From: JANNWF01 sp052390415
GTDB lineage: Bacteria > Pseudomonadota > Gammaproteobacteria > Xanthomonadales > Xanthomonadaceae
Direction of reading: 5' to 3'
Length of the DNA: 20,902 nucleotides
Assembly: GCA_052390415.1 (NCBI GenBank)
Contig: JBQTGY010000043.1
Location: 1 to 20,902 of the forward strand
Below are positions 15,651 through 20,902 of the stretch, in pieces. A program made the position numbers and the translations under genes. Numbering within the stretch: the stretch's first letter is position 1; each line of letters opens with the position of its first letter. The notes under the pieces are model-generated. The model did not search any database. It saw only the letters and a list, made by a program, of their open reading frames with translations, and was not told the origin of the DNA.

Positions 15651-16748
15651 TTAGAACACTTCCGCGTACGGATCGTGGTCGCCGCTGGCACCTTCGGCCA
15701 AACGAATCTTCAATGCCAAGCCGTCACGTGAGTCAGCCTTCTTCAGCACTTCCTCCAACTCGCATTTGCCTTCCTTGTAGAGACGGAACAATGCCTGGTC
15801 AAAGGTCTGCATGCCGTCTTCCAGCGACTTGTCCATCGCTTCCTTGATTTCGTGCGTCTGCCCGCGGCGCATGAGGTCGCGAATCATCGGCGTGTTGATC
15901 AACACCTCGGTCGCCGGTATGCGCTTGCCGTCCTTGGCGATCACCAAGCGTTGACTGATGACCGCTTTCAGGTTCAACGACAAGTTCATCAGGATGTTCT
16001 TGTGCGCCGACTCGGGGAAGAAATTGAGAATGCGCTCCAGCGTCTGGTCGGCGTTGTTCGAGTGCAACGTGGCCAAGCACAGATGTCCGGTTTCCGCGAA
16101 GGCGATGGCCGCTTCCATGGTCGCTTGATCAAGGATTTCGCCGATCAGGATGACGTCGGGCGCTTCGCGCATCGCGTTTTTGAGCGCGGTATGAAAGCCA
16201 TGTGTGTCCAAACCCACTTCGCGTTGATTGACGATGGACTTCTTGTGCCGATGCAGGAACTCGATCGGATCCTCGATCGTCAGAATGTGGCCGTTCTGGG
16301 TGCTGTTGCGATGGTCGATCATCGAAGCCAGCGTGGTTGACTTGCCGGAACCGGTGGAACCCACCACCAGCACCAGACCACGCGGTTCGGTGATGATGGA
16401 CTTCAGCACTTCCGGCAACTTCAGCTCTTCGATGCTGGGGATCTCGCTCTTGATCGCGCGGATCACCATGCCCACTTCGCCGCGCTGCTTGAACACATTG
16501 ACGCGAAAGCGCCCTGCGTCCTTCACCGCGATGGCCATGTTGAGCTCGTACTCGCGCTCGAACACCGGCACCTGGCCTTCGTCCATCAGCGAGTAAGCGA
16601 TGCGTTTGACCATGCCCGCAGGCAAGCCTGTATTGCCGAGCGGATAAAGCTTACCCTCGACCTTGATGTTCACCGGCGCGCCGGTGGTCAAAAACATGTC
16701 CGAAGCACTCTTCTCGGTCATGAGTTTCAGGAAGTAACCAATATCCAT
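15651..16748 (-). CDS. pilU: Type IV pilus retraction-associated ATPase PilU
   Basis: PilU is a cytoplasmic hexameric ATPase that works with PilT in retracting type IV pili, supporting twitching motility and DNA uptake. The 365-residue product is of normal length. It begins MDIGYFLKLMTEKSASDMFL as expected. The Walker A motif GSTGSGKST has Lys136; EDPIEFLHRHKK, the arginine/histidine segments of INQREVG type (IVNQREVGLDTHGF), DVILIGEILD (Walker B) and the His box ETGHLCLATLHSNNADQT follow. GEILDQATMEAA, in place of PilT's GEMRDLET, favours PilU over PilT. Starts upstream of 16748 (up to 17159) run across the divergent promoter region and are rejected. AGGGGA lies about ten bases upstream. No pilT is adjacent, since a divergent gene follows. 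Confidence 0.94.
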   Translation of the reverse strand: MDIGYFLKLMTEKSASDMFLTTGAPVNIKVEGKLYPLGNTGLPAGMVKRIAYSLMDEGQVPVFEREYELNMAIAVKDAGRFRVNVFKQRGEVGMVIRAIKSEIPSIEELKLPEVLKSIITEPRGLVLVVGSTGSGKSTTLASMIDHRNSTQNGHILTIEDPIEFLHRHKKSIVNQREVGLDTHGFHTALKNAMREAPDVILIGEILDQATMEAAIAFAETGHLCLATLHSNNADQTLERILNFFPESAHKNILMNLSLNLKAVISQRLVIAKDGKRIPATEVLINTPMIRDLMRRGQTHEIKEAMDKSLEDGMQTFDQALFRLYKEGKCELEEVLKKADSRDGLALKIRLAEGASGDHDPYAEVF

Positions 16749-16928
16749 GTGCTGGAATCCCCTGGTTCTATTAGCGTCACCTGTTGGCGTCGGCGCGATC
16801 AGCGAGCGATGACTCGATGTCGCGGCCATTGCATGCGCTGGCGTGGCTTTCCACAATACGCTGCCGAACCTCTGGCAACGATCAGGTCGAATGATATGAC
16901 ACGCTGCGAAAGAATAGGCCACGCTCCC
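16749..16928. promoter_or_regulatory. Divergent promoter region between pilU and the lipoprotein pair
   Basis: The 180-base gap must contain promoters for pilU (minus) and the lipoprotein operon (plus). No unambiguous -35/-10 pair or palindrome was found by eye. Confidence 0.45.
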
Positions 16929-17288
16929 ATGCGATTCGTCGCGGCCCTGATAGTTGGGACTTTGCTGAGCAGCTGCGCCTCGACGCCACCCCCATTGGCC
17001 GAGCTGGATGCGGCCGACGCAGCCTTGCGACACGCCCGCGACTTGGGTGCCGAATCGCATGCGCCCGTCGAACTGGGATTTGCCATCGACAAACGTGCCG
17101 AAGCCGACGCCGCGGTGGCCGAGCGCAGCTTCGCGCGTGCGCAGGTTCTCGCCAATCAAGCCGCCGCCGACGCGGCGTTGGCCGCCGCCAAGAGCCGCGC
17201 CGCCAGCGCGCGGGCCGAGGTTGAACGCAAATCCAGCGAGAACGCAAAGTTGCGGCGGGAGCTGCTAGGTCAAGGAGACGCTCAATGA
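16929..17288 (+). CDS. DUF4398 lipoprotein
   Basis: This is a small 119-residue protein predicted to be lipid-anchored, probably to the outer membrane. The signal peptide MRFVAALIVGTLLSSC ends in a lipobox with Cys16. The mature part is an alanine-rich helix pair of the DUF4398 type (AELDAADAALRHARDLGAE..., AVAERSFARAQVLANQAAADAALAAAKS) ending in a charged coiled coil. The ATG at 16929 is chosen because it starts the signal peptide; ATG at 16896 would add eleven polar residues in front. Its stop overlaps the next start as ATGA, so the two are translationally coupled and probably act together in the envelope. The precise role is unknown. Confidence 0.85.
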   Translation: MRFVAALIVGTLLSSCASTPPPLAELDAADAALRHARDLGAESHAPVELGFAIDKRAEADAAVAERSFARAQVLANQAAADAALAAAKSRAASARAEVERKSSENAKLRRELLGQGDAQ

Positions 17289-18235
17289 ACCGGGTCGTTG
17301 CAGTGACCATCAGTGCCGTCTTGCTTTCAGGCTGCGCGTCCGCGCCCAAGCGAGATCTGCAACTTGAACGGCTGCAAGCATCTCTGGCCAATCTTGAATC
17401 CGACCCGGCCATGGGCGAATTCGCCGGCGGTGAACGCGCCGAAGCCAAACAGGCATTGGCGCGTTTGGCCGTCAGTCGCGGCGATGCGCGCGTCAACGAG
17501 CTGTATCTGGCCGAGCGACGGGTCGAGATCGCACGTACCGTGGCGCAAGCCGAATTGGCCGGCAAACAATCCGATCAGTTGGATCGCGAGCATGACCGAA
17601 TCTTGCTGGAAGCGACCCGCCGCGACGCCGAGATCGCGCGTCTGGAGGGTGAGAAGCTGCGTCTGCAAAGTTTGGCCCGCGCGGAAGAAGCACAGCGCGC
17701 GAATACCGATGCCGAGGAAGCGCGCCGCGAAAGTGAGTTGTCTTCTGCAGAAGCCGACCAAGCACGCCGTCTGGCGGCCGCGCAATCCACCGAAGCTGCC
17801 CTCGCCCGCCGTGAGGCCGAACTCGCAGGTGAAGCCGCCGATAGCCTGCGCATGCAACTGGAAACCATGACCTCGCAAACCGACGCACGCGGCGAAGTGA
17901 TGACCCTGTCCGGCGACGCCTTCGCCAGCGGCTCGGCGACACTGCGCCCGGAGGCCCGCGCCAATCTCGGGCGCGTCGTCGAGTTCGTGGGCAAGACGGG
18001 CACCGCGAATGTGCAGATCGAGGGCTACACGGATGATCGTGGCGGCGACAACCTCAACCAGTCGTTATCCCAAAAACGCGCCGAGGCCGTACGCACCGCA
18101 CTGGTCGAAGAAGGCATCGCCGCCTCGCGCCTCACCGCGGTGGGAATGGGCAAGAATCGTCCGGTCGCGGATAACGCGACGGCGGAGGGGCGCGCGCGTA
18201 ATCGGAGGGTGGAGATTGTGGTGGTGGGGCACTGA
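17285..18235 (+). CDS. OmpA-family lipoprotein with N-terminal DUF4398-like region and coiled coil
   Basis: The 316-residue product is predicted to be an outer-membrane lipoprotein that grips peptidoglycan. The signal peptide ends in LLSGC with Cys17. Residues from about 26 to 95 resemble DUF4398, repeating the domain of the gene before it. About 95-205 is a long Glu/Arg/Ala coiled coil. About 208-316 is an OmpA C-terminal domain: FASGSATLRPEARANL, IEGYTDDRGGDNLNQSLSQKRAEAV and GMGKNRPVADNATAEGRARNRRVEI, with the Asp and Arg residues that bind diaminopimelate. The start overlaps the stop of the upstream gene. It is divergent from pilU, and a link with the pilus is possible but unsupported. 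Confidence 0.9.
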   Translation: MNRVVAVTISAVLLSGCASAPKRDLQLERLQASLANLESDPAMGEFAGGERAEAKQALARLAVSRGDARVNELYLAERRVEIARTVAQAELAGKQSDQLDREHDRILLEATRRDAEIARLEGEKLRLQSLARAEEAQRANTDAEEARRESELSSAEADQARRLAAAQSTEAALARREAELAGEAADSLRMQLETMTSQTDARGEVMTLSGDAFASGSATLRPEARANLGRVVEFVGKTGTANVQIEGYTDDRGGDNLNQSLSQKRAEAVRTALVEEGIAASRLTAVGMGKNRPVADNATAEGRARNRRVEIVVVGH

Positions 18236-18264
18236 GCGCTTCGGCTTTTCCTGAGGGTTTTATT

Positions 18265-18403
18265 CGTTCCGGCGAAGGCCTGAAACCAGCTCTCGCTTCT
18301 CTCGCCGTGTGATGGCTCTCCGCAAGGTTTCGTCTGCCTCAGCGGCAGCCGAGTCACTTTTCTTTGCTTCGCCAAAGAAAAGTACCCAAAAGAAAGGCGA
18401 CCC
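18265..18403 (+). repeat. Inverted pair of intergenic elements, copy A
   Basis: This copy of about 139 bases contains a perfect hairpin at 18356-18383, arms ACTTTTCTTTG and CAAAGAAAAGT around CTTCGC, followed by AAAAGAAAGGCGACCC. On the left it carries AAGGTTTCGTCTGCC and, further out, GGCGAAGGCCTGAAACCAGC. All these parts recur in the same order on the minus strand at 18861-19001. Confidence 0.75.
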
Positions 18404-18468
18404 GAGCATCGCGCTTCGCTTCGCTCAGTACCCTGCGCTGCTCGCCGGTCTCGGGCCGGCGCGGACTC

Positions 18469-18482
18469 GCACATCCATGTGC
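18469..18482. repeat. Palindrome GCACATCCATGTGC
   Basis: Six-base perfect arms surround CC. Related palindromes with a central CATGGATG lie at 18760-18775 and 18781-18812, in the same position relative to the inverted copy B. Confidence 0.6.
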
Positions 18483-18560
18483 TCGAACATTCGCGCCTTT
18501 CCCCCGAGCCCGGCTCCGCTGCTCGGCGCGATGACGGGGTTGCAGGTCAAAAGCCACAGC

Positions 18561-18638
18561 CAACAGCAACAGCAACAGCAACAGCCAAGAGCCAACATCC
18601 AACAGCCAACAGCCAACAGCAACAGCAACAGCAACAGC
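18561..18638. repeat. CAACAG hexamer / CAACAGC heptamer tandem repeat
   Basis: Four perfect CAACAG hexamers occupy 18561-18584. After a 15-base interruption come three CAACAGC heptamers (18600-18620) and three AACAGC hexamers (18621-18638); looser CAACAG units continue to about 18666. Reading it as coding gives only Gln/Asn/Ser strings in frames without a start signal or family likeness, so it is treated as non-coding. Confidence 0.85.
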
Positions 18639-18731
18639 TACGGCACAGAAGTCATCAGCAACAGCTGCCAACTTTCACGCTGCGCGCGTTTGCTCTTGCT
18701 CTAGATCTTGGGGTCCCCTTTGTGGCGGCGG

Positions 18732-18825
18732 CGGTTGGGAGATCAGGCCCGTCAGGGGTGCGCACATGGATGCGCGTGCGTTTTTGCCAGCACATGGATG
18801 TGCTGTCAAAAACCCCTCCCAACCG
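18732..18825. repeat. Large nested stem-loop
   Basis: Outer arms CGGTTGGGAG (18732-18741) and CTCCCAACCG (18816-18825) are perfect reverse complements. Inside is a 32-base near-perfect hairpin at 18781-18812, TTTTTGCCAGCACAT-GG-ATGTGCTGTCAAAAA with one mismatch, and a weaker palindrome at 18760-18775. The T run precedes the stem on both strands, so it does not look like a standard terminator. Confidence 0.65.
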
Positions 18826-18860
18826 ACGCGAACTCGCGGCTTCATCGCGAGCGCCACATC

Positions 18861-19001
18861 GGGGTCGCCTTTCTTTTGGTTACTTTTCTTTGGCGAAGCA
18901 AAGAAAAGTGACTCGGCCACCGCAGAGGTGGACGAAACTTTGCGACGCGCCAAAACCAAGCGATTGAAGCGAAAAGCTGGATTCCGGCCTTTGCCTGAAT
19001 G
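18861..19001 (-). repeat. Inverted pair of intergenic elements, copy B
   Basis: This is the reverse-oriented partner of 18265-18403. The 28-base hairpin is at 18882-18909, with the same arms. The flanks GGGGTCGCCTTTCTTTTGG, GTGACTCGGCCACC, GACGAAACTTTGCGACG and AGCTGGATTCCGGCC correspond in order to those of copy A. Confidence 0.75.
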
Positions 19002-19386
19002 CCGAGCGCGGCGAAAGCCGACCAAACCCCCAACCCAAAACAACACCAGTTGCACCCCCCCAAATCTAGGCGTAGTGTCTTTGTGCCGTGCGATGTGGTT
19101 TCGCGCGGCCAGTCGGAGTCGGGCCGATGAAGTATGAAATCGCCAGCGAGGAGATCGCCGTCCCAAGTGTGTGGGCGGGGTCGCAGCTAAGCGCGGCACC
19201 CGGCTTCACCACTTCCTTGCACGTCCCAACCCACGCCCTGCCCGGTTACCCCGCGCGGGGCGTTTGCGTTTTTCTGTCCTTGCGTTCGTTTGCTGCGACG
19301 GATCCCAGGCCAAGCCTGAGTCAATCTGGCAAATCTCCAACAAGCCACTCTCAATCAAGCTGATCTCTACCCCAAGGAGTCTCGCG
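19002..19386. other. Gene-free stretch before the DUF465 gene
   Basis: No gene is supported. A GC palindrome CCCCGCGCGGGG at 19249-19260 is followed by CGTTTGCGTTTTT and could be a weak plus-strand terminator or the end of a small transcript. The strong ribosome site AAGGAG at 19374-19379 belongs to the next gene. A 91-codon frame across 19088-19363 has low-complexity Ser/Pro content and no family likeness. Confidence 0.4.
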
Positions 19387-19611
19387 ATGTTTGAAACCCA
19401 ACCCGCTACCGAAGTGGAAGCCATGCTGAAGAGCGACAACGAGTTTCGTCAGTTGTATCGCCGCCACCAGGAGCTAGACAAACAGGTGCTCGACGCTGAA
19501 CTCGGCGTGTTGCCCTTGGACGACACCACGCTGGTGCGCATGAAGAAAGAAAAGTTGCACGCCAAAGACCGCTTGACGCGGATGTACGAAAAGAAGCACG
19601 GACTGCATTGA
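19387..19611 (+). CDS. DUF465 (YdcH-like) small protein
   Basis: The 74-residue product is predicted to be a cytoplasmic helical hairpin of the DUF465/YdcH family, whose function is not established. The pattern SDNEFRQLYRRHQELDKQV, a short turn (LPLDDTTLVRMKKEKL) and HAKDRLTRMYEKKHG is typical: two charged helices, the second with the KKEKL...KD core. AAGGAG seven bases before ATG 19387 fixes the start against longer in-frame options from 19171. It lies 303 bases before the cysteine synthase-like gene in the same direction and probably has its own promoter. Confidence 0.9.
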   Translation: MFETQPATEVEAMLKSDNEFRQLYRRHQELDKQVLDAELGVLPLDDTTLVRMKKEKLHAKDRLTRMYEKKHGLH

Positions 19612-19914
19612 TCGCACGCCAATCCGAGGTGTTGCAGATTCTGCGGCGTGTCGCGAACGCGGGAATCCAGCTGATCGATAGATCTCGTGCGTCGAGTGCG
19701 AGCGATTGACTGGATTTCCGCCATCGCAGGATTTGAATGGTTGACGCTGTTCCGCCGAGTTGAGTTCGCCGGATTGAAGGCGAATGGCTGATCGCGGACG
19801 CGGCGCGATTCAGTCGCCACGCCCTGACGGGACGAGGCAGCCACAAAGCTATACTTGCGCTTTCCCCACGGAGCCATGGCAGGCCGCGCGATGCGGTTGC
19901 GCTGCGGCCAATGC
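19612..19914. other. Gene-free gap between the DUF465 and PLP enzyme genes
   Basis: There is no gene. It contains GCGGGAATCCAG near 19660 and CTGGATTTCCGC near 19709, inverted at 11 of 12 bases, a decayed form of the common CTGGATTCCCGC extragenic repeat. It should also hold the promoter of the downstream gene. Confidence 0.45.

Positions 19915-20902
<988 letters not shown>

Noticed and set aside
16749..17159. N-terminal extension of PilU
   Set aside because: It crosses the divergent lipoprotein gene and promoter region and adds sequence absent from the family; the PilU start MDIGYF is at 16748.
18561..18666. CRISPR array
   Set aside because: The repeat unit is 6-7 bases with no unique spacers and no cas genes nearby.
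18309..18704. Open frames encoding Gln-rich and Asn/Ser-rich strings
   Set aside because: They come from translating the CAACAG repeat and flanking repeat elements; no ribosome site or family pattern.
19088..19363. 91-codon frame before the DUF465 gene
   Set aside because: Low-complexity composition, no ribosome site, and it sits in decayed repeat DNA.

Overview
The window is GC-rich, densely coding DNA from a chromosome with the look of a gammaproteobacterium of the order Lysobacterales (Xanthomonadales). The reasons are a split tryptophan operon that carries trpG, trpD and trpC without trpF, trpB or trpA; a type IV pilus ATPase PilU; secreted peptidases and a secreted nuclease; a DUF4398/OmpA lipoprotein pair; and gene-free stretches packed with short palindromes and dispersed repeats of the kind common in that order. 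The assignment is inference from gene content and repeat style, and no rRNA or tRNA gene is present to confirm it.

Layout. 1-285: hairpin-rich repeat DNA. 286-4017 (+): trpG, a FAD amine oxidase of the sarcosine / N-methyltryptophan oxidase type, trpD and trpC, all in one direction, with trpD and trpC overlapping by ATGA. 4018-4187: a long inverted repeat between convergent genes. 4188-6078: a DMT/EamA permease divergent from a LysR-type regulator, with a dyad in the short region between them. 6153-9961: a secreted metzincin protease (-) divergent from a dipeptidyl peptidase IV (+). 10006-10476 (-): a small exported DUF6265 protein. 10477-10761: a REP-like mosaic. 10762-12708 (-): acetyl-CoA synthetase. 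13038-15050 (-): a multidomain secreted endonuclease I, with diverged inverted repeats on both sides. 15651-16748 (-): pilU. 16929-18235 (+): two translationally coupled lipoproteins (DUF4398, then an OmpA-type peptidoglycan-binding protein). 18236-19386: about 1.15 kb of non-coding repeat DNA. 19387-19611 (+): a DUF465 small protein. 19915 to the end (+): a cysteine synthase / cystathionine beta-synthase family enzyme cut by the window edge.

How the genes fit together. TrpG supplies ammonia for anthranilate synthesis, TrpD adds phosphoribosyl to anthranilate, and TrpC closes the indole ring; the TrpE partner must lie outside. The amine oxidase inside the operon is the one unexpected member. 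The metzincin, DPP IV and endonuclease I all carry export signals and together suggest a scavenger that digests external protein and DNA; Acs recovers acetate. No mobile element, prophage, CRISPR array or defence island was recognised. The genes are mostly ordinary, and the least explained material is the repeat DNA between them.
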